Shown one piece after another: positions 9,067 to 18,610 of a stretch of DNA of 64,000 nt. Position numbers and translations under genes: made by a program. The notes beneath the pieces were generated by a model that did not search any database, was not told the DNA's origin, and saw only the letters and a program-made list of their open reading frames with translations. Where the stretch lies: assembly GCF_001027745.1 (NCBI RefSeq), contig NZ_LECU01000008.1:124001-188000 (forward strand), in the 5' to 3' direction. Each line of letters begins with the position of its first letter. Position 1 is the stretch's first letter. Source of the DNA: Pedobacter sp. BMA. Its GTDB lineage: Bacteria > Bacteroidota > Bacteroidia > Sphingobacteriales > Sphingobacteriaceae.

Positions 9067-9617
9067 TAAGCTAATTCTCTAAATGTTGTATTATAAAGTT
9101 CTATACTCTCTTTAATAACCTTGTGAGCATAGCGAACACCAAGTAAGTGTTCAATCGTTACGTTTTTACCTTCCAATGCTTTATAATCCTGAAAGAAACG
9201 TACAATTTCTTTCATCTGGTGCGGTGGCAATTCATCCAAATCGTTGATGTAGTTAACTGACATGTCGTGAGCGGCTACAGCAATGATTTTATCATCCTGC
9301 TCACCATTGTCAACCATGTGCATTACGCCAACAACTTTTGCTTCGATCAATGTCATAGGGTAAACATCAACAGAACAAAGTACCAGAATGTCTAACGGGT
9401 CTTTATCATCGCAATAAGTTTGCGGAATAAAACCATAGTTTGCAGGATACATTACTGATGAGAAAAGAACCCTGTCTAACTTAATTAAACCAGATTCCTT
9501 ATCTATCTCGTATTTTGCTTTGGATCCTTTTGGAATTTCAATAATTGCATTAACCGTTTCTGGTAAGTTGCTACCAGGTGATACGCTATGCCATGCGTGG
9601 TGATCGTCTTTTATCAT
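9066..9617 (-). CDS. ppa: Inorganic pyrophosphatase (family I)
   Basis: A 183-residue soluble family I enzyme hydrolysing pyrophosphate to phosphate. The signature DDKDPLDIL is at residues 70-78, with D71, D73 and D76 as magnesium ligands. Substrate-binding elements KYEIDK (35-40) and YPANYGFIPQT (57-67) are also visible. The length matches bacterial family I. It is followed by the CBS/CorC gene with a one-base stop/start overlap and preceded by dedA by 2 bp. Confidence 0.96.
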   Translation of the reverse strand: MIKDDHHAWHSVSPGSNLPETVNAIIEIPKGSKAKYEIDKESGLIKLDRVLFSSVMYPANYGFIPQTYCDDKDPLDILVLCSVDVYPMTLIEAKVVGVMHMVDNGEQDDKIIAVAAHDMSVNYINDLDELPPHQMKEIVRFFQDYKALEGKNVTIEHLLGVRYAHKVIKESIELYNTTFRELA

Positions 9618-9619
9618 TT

Positions 9620-10276
9620 TTAATTTAAATCTGTCTTTTCCTCCTCGGAGCTGTTAACTTTACTTTTTACAAAGGTAATCAATAAAGGGATAGTTGTGAT
9701 AAGGATAAAGCCAATAATAATATATAATAAGTAATCGTTAATTTGCTTTTCAAATCTTCGGCCTAAAAAATAGCCAAGTAAAGTTAATGAACAGATCCAA
9801 AGTACTCCCCCTACAACATTGTAGAAAGCAAATCGTTTGAAATCTAATTTAACTACACCAGCAAAAATCGGTGCAAACGTTCTTACAATTGGTACAAAAC
9901 GCCCCATAATCAAAGCAAACGCGCCTTGTTTGTTGTAATAAGCTTCTGCAGCTTTAAGATAACGTTTTTTAAAGAAGAAACTATCCTTCCTGGTATACAA
10001 TAACGGACCAGTCCGTCTACCAAACCAATAGCCGGTAAAGTTTCCTGATATTGCTGCAACGCATAATCCGGCAAGCAGAAGTGCGATATTTACATCGAGC
10101 TTTCCTGTTGCCACAAACATGCCAGCCAAAAACAGGAGATAATCTCCCGGAAGAAAAAACCCAAAGAAAAGTCCTGTCTCCGCAAAGATCACGAACACGA
10201 CCAGATAGAAACCACCTTCCCTCAATAGCTTTTCGGGAGAAATAAGATGCTGAAGGTTAGTCCAAAAATCGTGCAT
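9620..10276 (-). CDS. DedA family membrane protein
   Basis: A 218-residue inner-membrane protein of the DedA/SNARE-associated (VTT) family. The signatures FFGFFLPGDYLLFLAG (about 33-48), GRFVPIVRTFAPIFAG (about 126-141) and GYWFGRRTG are present, together with a C-terminal membrane span. DedA proteins are linked to lipid-carrier (undecaprenyl phosphate) flipping and membrane homeostasis; the substrate of this copy is not evident. It is the first gene of the dedA-ppa group, 47 bp after nuoN in the same direction. With no clear promoter or terminator in that gap, read-through from nuo is possible. Confidence 0.88.
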   Translation of the reverse strand: MHDFWTNLQHLISPEKLLREGGFYLVVFVIFAETGLFFGFFLPGDYLLFLAGMFVATGKLDVNIALLLAGLCVAAISGNFTGYWFGRRTGPLLYTRKDSFFFKKRYLKAAEAYYNKQGAFALIMGRFVPIVRTFAPIFAGVVKLDFKRFAFYNVVGGVLWICSLTLLGYFLGRRFEKQINDYLLYIIIGFILITTIPLLITFVKSKVNSSEEEKTDLN

Positions 10277-10323
10277 ATTTAATTATTCGTAAAACTACAA
10301 ATAATTATCTAACAAGTGTATAC

Positions 10324-11697
10324 CTATATCAGGTTTAAAATAATTGCCGGATAAATACCTAAAATCAGCGTAATTGCTACCGAAACGAGTAAAACAATTT
10401 TGTATTGCCCTGGTGTAGAAAGCTCTGTTTCTCCTCCATCTCTGAACCATACAGCCACAATAACCTTAAAGTAATAGTAGAAACCAACCAGCGCATTTAG
10501 TATCGCAAAGGCAACCAATAGTGTCTGGTACTCGCCCATCACATTTAGAAACATCAGGTATTTACCAATGAAACCTGCCGTTAGAGGTATACCTGCTAAC
10601 GAGAGCATGGCAACAGTTAAGGCCAGTGCCACCAGAGGATTTTTCTTTCCTAAACCATTAAAACTCTCAAAACTGTCACTGCCCGTTTTCTGCTTAACTA
10701 AGATTAATACGGCAAAAGCAATAATTGAGGCGAATGTGTAAGCAGCAGCATATACCAGCACATTATTCTGAGATTGTGCACTGACTACCACTAATGAAAA
10801 TAACAAATAACCAGCATGAGAAATACTCGAATAAGCAAGCATTCTTTTGAAGTTTTTTTGAAACAAGGCAGTAACGTTACCAATAAATAGTGTAAGGCAC
10901 ACAATTACAATTAATGGCTGAACCCAGAAATCATGAAGTGGTTTGAAAGCATCACCAAATAATCTTAAGAAAGCGGCAAATCCAGCAGTTTTGACAACTG
11001 TACTCATGAAGGTGGTAATTAATGTAGGCGCACCTTCATAAACATCCGGAGTCCAGAAGTGAAAAGGAGCAGCACCAACTTTAAAACACAAACCAATCAT
11101 CATCAGGATTACGCCAGGGTAAAAGATCGGCGAAATTGAGGTACTATTATCCACCAGGTAACTTTGAATTTTATCCAGATCGAATGATCCCGCAGCACCA
11201 TAAATTAAGGTGATCCCGAATAAGAGAAAACCTGTAGAGAAGGCACCCATCAAAAAATACTTAAGTGATGCTTCATTAGAGGCAAAATCCTTTTTACGAA
11301 TACCCGCAAGGATATATAAACTTACCGACATGATTTCCAATCCTACAAATAACATCGCCATGTTTTTGTAAGATACCATCATAATCATTCCAGCCAGTGC
11401 AAAAAGAATCAGTGTATAGTATTCAGCAATATTCTCACTTTTGGAATTAAAGTAGTTTTGTGTCAACAAGAAAATTAAAAGTGTTCCAACAATACAAACA
11501 CCCGAAAATGCCAGAGCAAAATTATCAGTCTGCATCATTCCGAAATGAACAGCATTGCCATTCCATGCACTAAAAGTAAATCCTAATGCAGTAAGTAAGC
11601 CAACAACGGTAAGTGGTAATAATGCTTTATTTGCTTTAAACAAACCTGCATAAAGCACAATGAAAGCGGTTATACTAATAGTTATTATAATATTCAT
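10324..11697 (-). CDS. nuoN: NADH-quinone oxidoreductase subunit N
   Basis: A 457-residue antiporter-like membrane subunit of complex I that takes part in proton pumping. The sequence is hydrophobic throughout, about 14 helices, with the family block KVGAAPFHFWTPDVYEGAP near residue 205 and the key lysines in that region and in FKRMLAYSSISHAGYLL. It is the last gene of the 14-gene operon, 3 bp after nuoM. The family block separates it from NuoM and NuoL, which have their own versions upstream. Confidence 0.96.
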   Translation of the reverse strand: MNIIITISITAFIVLYAGLFKANKALLPLTVVGLLTALGFTFSAWNGNAVHFGMMQTDNFALAFSGVCIVGTLLIFLLTQNYFNSKSENIAEYYTLILFALAGMIMMVSYKNMAMLFVGLEIMSVSLYILAGIRKKDFASNEASLKYFLMGAFSTGFLLFGITLIYGAAGSFDLDKIQSYLVDNSTSISPIFYPGVILMMIGLCFKVGAAPFHFWTPDVYEGAPTLITTFMSTVVKTAGFAAFLRLFGDAFKPLHDFWVQPLIVIVCLTLFIGNVTALFQKNFKRMLAYSSISHAGYLLFSLVVVSAQSQNNVLVYAAAYTFASIIAFAVLILVKQKTGSDSFESFNGLGKKNPLVALALTVAMLSLAGIPLTAGFIGKYLMFLNVMGEYQTLLVAFAILNALVGFYYYFKVIVAVWFRDGGETELSTPGQYKIVLLVSVAITLILGIYPAIILNLI

Positions 11698-11700
11698 TGC

Positions 11701-13164
11701 TTATTTTACTGATGTTAATTTTTGATTTACCTGTTCTAATAAATGTTGTACAGATGCCTCTGTTAAGTGCAATAATGGCTTTGGATAAACTCCAAGTACA
11801 ATGATTAATGCACATATAATATAAAGAACCAATTTTTCTGTTCCCTGGATATCTGTGAAATTGATGGTAAGCGAATTGGTTTTGCCAAGCATTACATTCT
11901 GGTAGGTACGCAACATATATACCGCCCCAAAAATAATGGTTAATCCTGCAATCGCCGCCGCCCAGATTCCGTATTGATAAACGCCCATTAATAATAAGAA
12001 CTCACCGATAAAGCCATTCGTACCCGGTAAAGCAATGGTTCCTAAAACAATGATCAGGAAGGTAATAGCTAATTGAGGTGCAACTTTGGCAATACCACCT
12101 AATTCTTCAATCTTATTGGTTTTAACTCTGGAGAAAATGATATCCAGCACAAAGAATAATCCCACCACATTAATCCCATGACTTAACATCTGAACCATGG
12201 CGCCCTGTAAACCTTGCTGGTTTAAAGCAAAAATACCCGCTGCAATTAATCCAACGTGGGCAATTGATGAGTAGGCAACCAAGCGCTTGGCATCTTTTTG
12301 TGTGAAGGCAATAATGGATGCGTAAACAATACCAACAATTGAAAGTATCATGGCTAAACACTTCCAATCCTGAACACCTGCCGGTACGATTGGCAATAAC
12401 CACCTGATTACGCCGTATATACCCATTTTCAGCATAATGCCGGATAATAGCATTGTTCCCTGAGTAGGGGCTGCCGTATAGGTATCAGGCTGCCAGGTGT
12501 GGAAGGGAAAAATCGGCATTTTAATTGCAAATGCAATAAAGAAAGCCCAGAAAATCCAGCCTTGTTGTGCGTTGTCTAAATTTAAAGCATAAAAAGCCTG
12601 AATGTCGAAATTATGAGCAGGATTTTGTAGGTACAGATAAATGATACCCATTAACATGAACAATGAACCTGCAATCGTGTATACAAAGAATTTCATATTG
12701 ATGCGGATTCTGTCTTTACCACCCCAGAAAGCACAGATGAAATAAATTGGAATCAATGCAGCTTCCCAGCCAATGTAAAATAGAAAAGCATCCATTGCTG
12801 TAAATACCAATAACAATCCGGTTTGCATGAATAGCACTAGTGCATAAAATGCTGACGGATGCTGATAATCATGCTTATAGCTGGACAAGATGATAATCGG
12901 AATTAATAAGTTAGTTAACAACACCACTAACATGCTAATGCCGTCAATTCCTGCATGGAAACGGATCCCAAGATCAGCAATCCATGGTAAGTTGGCTTCA
13001 AACTGTGTGCTGGCATTCGGAATGAAGTTACAAGCGATAAACAAAGCCAGCAATAAAGAAGCAACCGAGAATACAGTTGAAATTATTTTGGCCGACTTAC
13101 CCGAAAATGCCGTAATAATAGCACCTGCCAAGGGAAGAAATATAAGTAGTAAAAGTTGTTCCAT
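11701..13164 (-). CDS. nuoM: NADH-quinone oxidoreductase subunit M
   Basis: A 487-residue antiporter-like membrane subunit of complex I. The transmembrane glutamate lies in FYIGWEAALIPIYF, and lysines lie in AFAIKMPIFPFHTWQPDTY and DAKRLVAYSSIAHVG, the pattern used for proton transfer in this family. A NuoM-type N-terminus (LLIFLPLAGA) is present. It lies 20 bp after nuoL and 3 bp before nuoN. Confidence 0.96.
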   Translation of the reverse strand: MEQLLLLIFLPLAGAIITAFSGKSAKIISTVFSVASLLLALFIACNFIPNASTQFEANLPWIADLGIRFHAGIDGISMLVVLLTNLLIPIIILSSYKHDYQHPSAFYALVLFMQTGLLLVFTAMDAFLFYIGWEAALIPIYFICAFWGGKDRIRINMKFFVYTIAGSLFMLMGIIYLYLQNPAHNFDIQAFYALNLDNAQQGWIFWAFFIAFAIKMPIFPFHTWQPDTYTAAPTQGTMLLSGIMLKMGIYGVIRWLLPIVPAGVQDWKCLAMILSIVGIVYASIIAFTQKDAKRLVAYSSIAHVGLIAAGIFALNQQGLQGAMVQMLSHGINVVGLFFVLDIIFSRVKTNKIEELGGIAKVAPQLAITFLIIVLGTIALPGTNGFIGEFLLLMGVYQYGIWAAAIAGLTIIFGAVYMLRTYQNVMLGKTNSLTINFTDIQGTEKLVLYIICALIIVLGVYPKPLLHLTEASVQHLLEQVNQKLTSVK

Positions 13165-13184
13165 TATATAATTTTGAACCCTTT

Positions 13185-15086
13185 TTATATGTAATAAAAT
13201 GTATATGCAAGCAATGCGATGATACCAAATACCATCATAAATATGTAGAAACCAACATTTCCGCTTTGTAATAAACGAACACCTTTACTGGCCTCATTGG
13301 TACTCCATCCTAATCCGTTTACAATTCCATCGATGAATTTAGTATCAATAATTCTGTAAAAGAATCTCGAAAAAGCATCTAAAGGCTTGATGATGATAAA
13401 ATCATAAATCTCATCCAGGTAAAATTTATTGTATGATAATTTCGCCAATGGTGAGCGTGGCGCTTCATCAGCAACCGGTACACGTGCACCCTTTACATAT
13501 TTGATATATGCATAGAGTAAAGCCACAATTGCAGCTACTACTGAAATACCCATTAAAGTGTATTCTGTAGCATGACTTAATTCTAACTCGTGTTGCGCAA
13601 CCCCTGCTCCGCTTAACCAATGTGCTAACCATTCGTTTCCACCGAAAACGTGTGGAACGTTAATGGCCCCGCCAATTGCAGCTAAAACTGCAAGGATAAT
13701 TAAAGGGAGCGTCATCGCTGTTGGCGACTCGTGCACATGACTTTCTTCGTGGTGTGTTCCTCTATATTTACCTGAGAAAGTCAGGAACATCATTCTGAAC
13801 ATGTAGAATGAGGTCAGGAAAGCCGTCAACACGCCAACTCCCCAAAGAATCGGACTAGCCTGATAAGCATTAGCTAAGATCTCGTCTTTCGAAAAGAATC
13901 CTGAAAATGGCGGCAAGCCTGCAATAGCAATCGTACCGATCATCATGGTTAGAAAAGTTACCGGAAGTTTCTTTCTCAATCCACCCATGTGGCGCATATC
14001 CTGCTCATGGTGCATAGCATGAATCACCGAACCGGCACCTAAAAACAACAAAGCTTTAAAGAATGCGTGAGTCAGTACATGGAAAAAAGAACCAGTATAA
14101 GCACCAACGCCTAATCCTAAAAACATATATCCCAATTGAGAAACAGTAGAATAAGCCAATACTTTTTTAATATCCGTTTGGGTCAATGCAATAATCGCTG
14201 CAACCAGCGCCGTAGTGATACCCACAATTGCAATGATGTGTTGCGTAAGCGGAGCTAAATCAAATAATACACTTGAACGTGCAATCATATAGATACCTGC
14301 AGTTACCATTGTCGCTGCGTGAATCAATGCAGATACTGGTGTAGGTCCGGCCATCGCATCAGGTAACCAGGTAAATAATGGCAGTTGAGCCGATTTACCG
14401 CAGGCGCCTATAAATAGTAATATTGTAATCAGAAATAATGTATTCTGGCCCGGCAGCATCGTTGCCGCCTGAGGGAAAACTTTAGCAAATTCAACACTGC
14501 CAAAAGTGCTGAAAATCAAAAATACGCCCAACAGGAAGCCAAGGTCCCCGATACGGTTCATTACAAAAGCTTTTTTAGCAGCCGATGCATATGCAGTATT
14601 GGTATACCAGAACCCGATTAACAGGTATGAACACAAACCAACGCCTTCCCAACCGATAAACATCACAATGTAGTTCGATCCCAAAACCAATAAAAGCATG
14701 AAGAATACAAATAGGTTCAAGTAAGCGAAAAACTTTCCGAAACCTTCATCATCGTGCATATAGCTGGTAGAATACAGGTGGATTAAAAATCCGATACCTG
14801 TAATGATCAAAAGCATAATAGCGCTTAAGGGATCAACAAGGAATGATAAAGGAATATGGAGTGCTCCGGCACTAATCCAGTCAAATAAAAATACTTCGTG
14901 AGATTTTTGTGTATCGCCCTGTAAACTAAAGAAAATAACTACACTGATAATGAACGAGGCGAGGATGACTCCACTCCCAATCATTCCAACAAGTCCTTTA
15001 GATAAAGATTTTTTGCCCAGTCCATTAATTACAAATCCTAAAAAAGGAAGTAACGGAACCAACCAAATCAATTGTTCTATGCTCAT
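13185..15086 (-). CDS. nuoL: NADH-quinone oxidoreductase subunit L
   Basis: A 633-residue membrane subunit, the distal proton-pumping module of complex I. It carries FIGWEGVGLCSYLLIGFW (about residues 143-160), the antiporter block LPLFTWLPDAMAGPTPVSAL near 235, and the long C-terminal amphipathic extension typical of NuoL. A His-rich loop (THHEESHVHES) lies near residue 450. Length and order between nuoK and nuoM agree with the usual nuo layout. Confidence 0.96.
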   Translation of the reverse strand: MSIEQLIWLVPLLPFLGFVINGLGKKSLSKGLVGMIGSGVILASFIISVVIFFSLQGDTQKSHEVFLFDWISAGALHIPLSFLVDPLSAIMLLIITGIGFLIHLYSTSYMHDDEGFGKFFAYLNLFVFFMLLLVLGSNYIVMFIGWEGVGLCSYLLIGFWYTNTAYASAAKKAFVMNRIGDLGFLLGVFLIFSTFGSVEFAKVFPQAATMLPGQNTLFLITILLFIGACGKSAQLPLFTWLPDAMAGPTPVSALIHAATMVTAGIYMIARSSVLFDLAPLTQHIIAIVGITTALVAAIIALTQTDIKKVLAYSTVSQLGYMFLGLGVGAYTGSFFHVLTHAFFKALLFLGAGSVIHAMHHEQDMRHMGGLRKKLPVTFLTMMIGTIAIAGLPPFSGFFSKDEILANAYQASPILWGVGVLTAFLTSFYMFRMMFLTFSGKYRGTHHEESHVHESPTAMTLPLIILAVLAAIGGAINVPHVFGGNEWLAHWLSGAGVAQHELELSHATEYTLMGISVVAAIVALLYAYIKYVKGARVPVADEAPRSPLAKLSYNKFYLDEIYDFIIIKPLDAFSRFFYRIIDTKFIDGIVNGLGWSTNEASKGVRLLQSGNVGFYIFMMVFGIIALLAYTFYYI

Positions 15087-15099
15087 TCTTAATATATAT

Positions 15100-15429
15100 T
15101 TACCACTTAAGGCGATTTAAAACATTAATATCTATCGATTTCGTATTTCGGTAAACCATTACTATGATGGCTAACCCCACAGCAACCTCAGCGGCAGCAA
15201 GTGCCATAATAAAAAATACGAATACCTGTCCCGATGGATCGTTGCTGTGTACTGAAAAGGCGGTTAAAAGCAGGTTCACTGCGTTCAACATCAACTCAAC
15301 CGACATAAAAATTACGATTGCATTTCTACGGGTCAATACGCCAATTACACCGATTGTGAAAATAATTGCACATAAATAGATGTAGTGATTTAGCGGTACG
15401 CCTGCCATTTGTGTAGTTAAATTTTCCAT
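15100..15429 (-). CDS. nuoK: NADH-quinone oxidoreductase subunit K
   Basis: A 109-residue, three-helix membrane subunit of complex I (MrpC-like). The conserved membrane glutamates lie in FMSVELMLNAVNLLL and in ALAAAEVAVGLAIIV; both are required for proton translocation in characterised enzymes. The start overlaps the nuoJ stop by one base. Confidence 0.96.
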   Translation of the reverse strand: MENLTTQMAGVPLNHYIYLCAIIFTIGVIGVLTRRNAIVIFMSVELMLNAVNLLLTAFSVHSNDPSGQVFVFFIMALAAAEVAVGLAIIVMVYRNTKSIDINVLNRLKW

Positions 15430-15932
15430 TATGCTTCTACCTCATCTCTTTTAGATAATAAAACTGCTCCAACCATTGCTGCCAACAGTAAAAGAGATGA
15501 TAATTCAAACGGTAATAAGAAAGGGCCAAATAATTCTTTTCCTAAATTCTCCACCAAACCTAAACCTGGATTTTTCAGGATTAACGGGCTTGTAATGGTA
15601 GCTGCTTTAAATGAACCAACCAGGGTTACAATTAAACAGCATCCGGCTATAACACCAACAATTTTGATAAGGGGCGATTTTACCGGCTCAGTTTCCTTAT
15701 TTAGGTTGAGTAACATCAATACAAATAAGAATAATACCATAATGGCACCCATGTAAACGATAAAGTTTACAACAGCTAAAAACTGAGCATTCAGCAGTAC
15801 ATAGTGTACAGTGAATGTAAAAAAGGTAAGAATTAAGTACAATACGCTATGAATGGGATTTTTTGCAAAAATCACCAAAAGCGAAAAAAGGATACTTAAT
15901 GTGGCTACGAAATAGAATACTTGTGTACTCAT
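15429..15932 (-). CDS. nuoJ: NADH-quinone oxidoreductase subunit J
   Basis: A 167-residue membrane subunit of complex I with five predicted helices. The conserved tyrosine-containing helix VVNFIVYMGAIMVLFLFVLML (about residues 54-74) and the N-terminal NPIHSVLYLIL are visible. It is separated from nuoI by 111 bp, by far the largest gap in the operon apart from nuoA-nuoB, and this gap holds an interspersed inverted repeat. Confidence 0.95.
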   Translation of the reverse strand: MSTQVFYFVATLSILFSLLVIFAKNPIHSVLYLILTFFTFTVHYVLLNAQFLAVVNFIVYMGAIMVLFLFVLMLLNLNKETEPVKSPLIKIVGVIAGCCLIVTLVGSFKAATITSPLILKNPGLGLVENLGKELFGPFLLPFELSSLLLLAAMVGAVLLSKRDEVEA

Positions 15933-15956
15933 TAATTTGTTTTTTGTTTGTATTCC

Positions 15957-16032
15957 CCGTCATTGCGAGGCACGAAGCAATCTCATTTTTATTGTCATTG
16001 CTTTAGGATTGCTTCGTTCCTCGCAATAACGT
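15957..16032. repeat. Interspersed inverted repeat (REP/MITE-like) between nuoI and nuoJ
   Basis: The left arm reads CGTCATTGCGAGG then CACGAAGCAATCT (15959-15983). The right arm is the imperfect reverse complement, GGATTGCTTCGTTCC then TCGCAATAACG (16006-16031). The pair forms a long hairpin of about 25 bp with a loop of about 22 nt. Repeats beginning GTCATTGCGAGG and containing CGAAGCAATCT are familiar as dispersed intergenic elements in genomes of this family; only this one copy was noticed in the window. It contains no ORF. Confidence 0.75.
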
Positions 16033-16043
16033 ATTGTGTAAAA

Positions 16044-16547
16044 TTATTTTTTCATCTCCAGTGGAGCTTCTACCAGTTTATCTTTTCCGTAAATAAAATC
16101 CTTACGTAAATAATCAGCTGGTACAATTGGCCCATCTAAATAAATTGCTTCTTTAGGGCAGGCTTCTTCACATAAGCCACAAAAAATACAGCGAAGCATG
16201 TTAATTTCATAGGTAGCAGCATATTTTTCTTCACGGTATAAATCCTTCTCTTCTGGTTTGCGTTCTGCCGCAATCATGGTAATGGCCTCTGCCGGGCAAG
16301 ATAATGCACATAAGCCACAAGCTGTACAACGCTCTTTGCCATTTTCATCACGCTTTAGCGAATGCATTCCCCTGAAGTTGGTTGAAAACTCACGTTCAAC
16401 TTCCGGATATCTTACCGTAGCCTCTTTTTTGAATAAGTGACTTATAGTAATTCCCATACCTTTAGCAATGGCAGGCAGGTACATACGCTCCATAAAGCTC
16501 AAAGGCTTTTGTTCCAGTACTTTTTTCTTATTACTTAATGATTCCAT
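16044..16547 (-). CDS. nuoI: NADH-quinone oxidoreductase subunit I
   Basis: A ferredoxin-like complex I subunit with two 4Fe-4S motifs, CTACGLCALSCPAEA and CIFCGLCEEACPKEA, which pass electrons to the N2 cluster in NuoB. I chose the ATG at 16547 (protein MESLSNKK, 167 residues). The frame stays open upstream to 16682, but that stretch overlaps the end of nuoH and has no family resemblance. With this start the gene begins 2 bp after the nuoH stop. Confidence 0.95.
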   Translation of the reverse strand: MESLSNKKKVLEQKPLSFMERMYLPAIAKGMGITISHLFKKEATVRYPEVEREFSTNFRGMHSLKRDENGKERCTACGLCALSCPAEAITMIAAERKPEEKDLYREEKYAATYEINMLRCIFCGLCEEACPKEAIYLDGPIVPADYLRKDFIYGKDKLVEAPLEMKK

Positions 16548-16549
16548 AG

Positions 16550-17587
16550 TTAAAACTTCTCTATAATCGCAATCACAACTCCGGTTATTATAATATTGGC
16601 AATGGCTAAAGGTATTAAGCCTTTCCAGCCCAAATTCATCAGCTGATCGTAACGGAAACGAGGAATTGTCCAGCGAACCCACATGAAGAAAAAGATGAAG
16701 AAAAATATTTTCGCAAATAGAATGGCTGTACCAAATAAAGGTGCCCAGGTTGGACCCAGTAATGTCGCCATGTAATCCATTCCAGGATAATTATACCCAC
16801 CGAAATATAGTGTAGCCATTACCGCCGATGAAACAAACATGTTGATGTATTCAGCAAAAAGGTAAAAACCCAGTTTCATTGAAGAATATTCTGTATGGTA
16901 TCCACCAATTAATTCCGTTTCACACTCTGGTAAATCAAAGGGCGCACGGTTGGTTTCTGCGAATGAGCATACCATGAAGATGATAAAACCAAGCGGCTGA
17001 TACAACACGTTCCAGTGCCAGCCATGTTGTTGATTTACAATTTCTTTTAAACTCAAGGTATTAGTCATTAAAAGCAATGCGATAATGGATAATCCCATCG
17101 CAATCTCATAACTGATATTTTGTGAGGCCGCACGGATAGCACTCAATAACGAATACTTATTGTTGGATGCCCAGCCACCGATCATTACACCATACACGCC
17201 TAATGAAACTACGCCGAAGATATATAACACACCAACGTTTATATCAGTAACCTGTAACGGAACAATTTTACCACCAATCTCCATCGGACTTCCCCATGGA
17301 ATCACCGCGGTTCCGATACAAGCACATAATAATGCCAAACCAGGCCCAATGATAAACAACCACTTGTTGGAAGTTGTAGGAATGATTTCCTCCTTCATGA
17401 ACATCTTCACACCATCAGCCAAAGGCTGCAAAATTCCAAAAGGACCGGCTCTGTCAGGACCTAAACGATCCTGAAGGTAAGCTGCAACCTTACGCTCAGC
17501 ATAGGTAGAATACATGGCTATTACCAAACTGATGCCGAAAATAACAGCAACCAGTATAAATTTTTCAATGATAAAAGCTATATCCAT
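16550..17587 (-). CDS. nuoH: NADH-quinone oxidoreductase subunit H
   Basis: A 345-residue membrane subunit at the junction of the peripheral and membrane arms, forming part of the quinone channel. Family signatures are AYLQDRLGPDRAGPFGILQPLADGVKMF split across residues about 36-63, ETNRAPFDLPECETELIGGYHTEY across about 208-231, and the C-terminal RFRYDQLMNLGWK. The start overlaps the nuoG stop by one base. Confidence 0.97.
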   Translation of the reverse strand: MDIAFIIEKFILVAVIFGISLVIAMYSTYAERKVAAYLQDRLGPDRAGPFGILQPLADGVKMFMKEEIIPTTSNKWLFIIGPGLALLCACIGTAVIPWGSPMEIGGKIVPLQVTDINVGVLYIFGVVSLGVYGVMIGGWASNNKYSLLSAIRAASQNISYEIAMGLSIIALLLMTNTLSLKEIVNQQHGWHWNVLYQPLGFIIFMVCSFAETNRAPFDLPECETELIGGYHTEYSSMKLGFYLFAEYINMFVSSAVMATLYFGGYNYPGMDYMATLLGPTWAPLFGTAILFAKIFFFIFFFMWVRWTIPRFRYDQLMNLGWKGLIPLAIANIIITGVVIAIIEKF

Positions 17588-18597
17588 TAGTATTTAACTG
17601 TTTTATGAAATTCAACTTCATTTGCAGCCTGCAATGCAGCATTTGGATTAATTACAGGAAGCGGTTTTAATGTTTCGTAGTGGTTAGATGCAATAACAGA
17701 AGTATCATCTATGTGTGTTGGATGTTCAATGGTCCAGTCAGCCGTGGCTTTTTTATCAAAACGGCAAGTATTACAAATGAATTCTTCAACTTCGCCAAAC
17801 TGATCTTTACGTGCAGTAACACGAATCACATCTGCACCTTTATACCAAAGCGTCACTTTACCGTTACATTTTTCGTGATCGCAATTGCGGTGTGCATCTA
17901 CTGGTTTAGTAAACCACACACGGTTTTTAAAACGGAATGTTTTATCGGTTAATGCACCAACCGGACATACATCAATTACGTTTCCAGAGAAATCGTTATC
18001 AACGGCTGTTTGAATGTAAGTAGAAATCTCAGAGTGATCTCCACGGTTTAAGATACCGTGAACACGCTTATTTGTAATCTGGTCAGCTGTAAACACACAA
18101 CGGTAACACAAAATACAGCGGTTCATGTGTAATTGGATTTTATCACCTATATCTATACGATCGAAAGTACGGCGCTCAAACTCGTAACGTGTTTTTTGTA
18201 AACCGTGCTCATAGCCCAGATTCTGCAGGTCGCATTCACCAGCCTGGTCGCAAACCGGGCAATCTAACGGGTGATTGATCAGCAGAATCTCTACTACACC
18301 TGCACGTGCTTCTAAAACTTCCGGTGAAGTGATATTCAACACCTCCATACCATCCATCACCGTTGTACGGCACGATGCTACCAGCTTTGGCATTGGCCGT
18401 GGATCTTTTTCCGAACCTTTTGTTACCTTAACAATACAGGTACGGCATTTTCCACCACTGCCTTCCAACTTAGAATAATAGCACATCGCTGGCGGAACTA
18501 TATCACCACCTATCTGCCTTGCAGCATTCAGGATGGTTGTACCGTTATCAACCTCTACTGTTATCCCGTCTATCGTAACCTTAACTTTTTCACTCAT
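17587..18597 (-). CDS. nuoG: NADH-quinone oxidoreductase subunit G, short form
   Basis: A 336-residue iron-sulfur subunit of the NADH module. An N-terminal 2Fe-2S ferredoxin domain is present (CYYSKLEGSGGKCRTC, later C). The His/Cys N5-type site HPLDCPVCDQAGEC and a 4Fe-4S set (CILCYRC, later CPVGAL) follow, then a CDHEKC and CNTC pair. The chain stops where E. coli NuoG (about 900 residues) begins its molybdopterin-oxidoreductase-like domain. The short form is usual in aerobic Bacteroidota, so this is not a truncation event; nuoH follows without a gap. Confidence 0.92.
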   Translation of the reverse strand: MSEKVKVTIDGITVEVDNGTTILNAARQIGGDIVPPAMCYYSKLEGSGGKCRTCIVKVTKGSEKDPRPMPKLVASCRTTVMDGMEVLNITSPEVLEARAGVVEILLINHPLDCPVCDQAGECDLQNLGYEHGLQKTRYEFERRTFDRIDIGDKIQLHMNRCILCYRCVFTADQITNKRVHGILNRGDHSEISTYIQTAVDNDFSGNVIDVCPVGALTDKTFRFKNRVWFTKPVDAHRNCDHEKCNGKVTLWYKGADVIRVTARKDQFGEVEEFICNTCRFDKKATADWTIEHPTHIDDTSVIASNHYETLKPLPVINPNAALQAANEVEFHKTVKY

Positions 18598-18610
18598 GGT
18601 TAATGATAAT

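Noticed and set aside
16548-16682. N-terminal extension of nuoI
   Set aside because: Overlaps the end of nuoH and has no family match; the ATG at 16547 gives the normal protein.
17587-18597. nuoG as a truncated pseudogene
   Set aside because: All iron-sulfur ligands are present, the ends overlap or closely abut neighbours, and the short form is normal for aerobic Bacteroidota.
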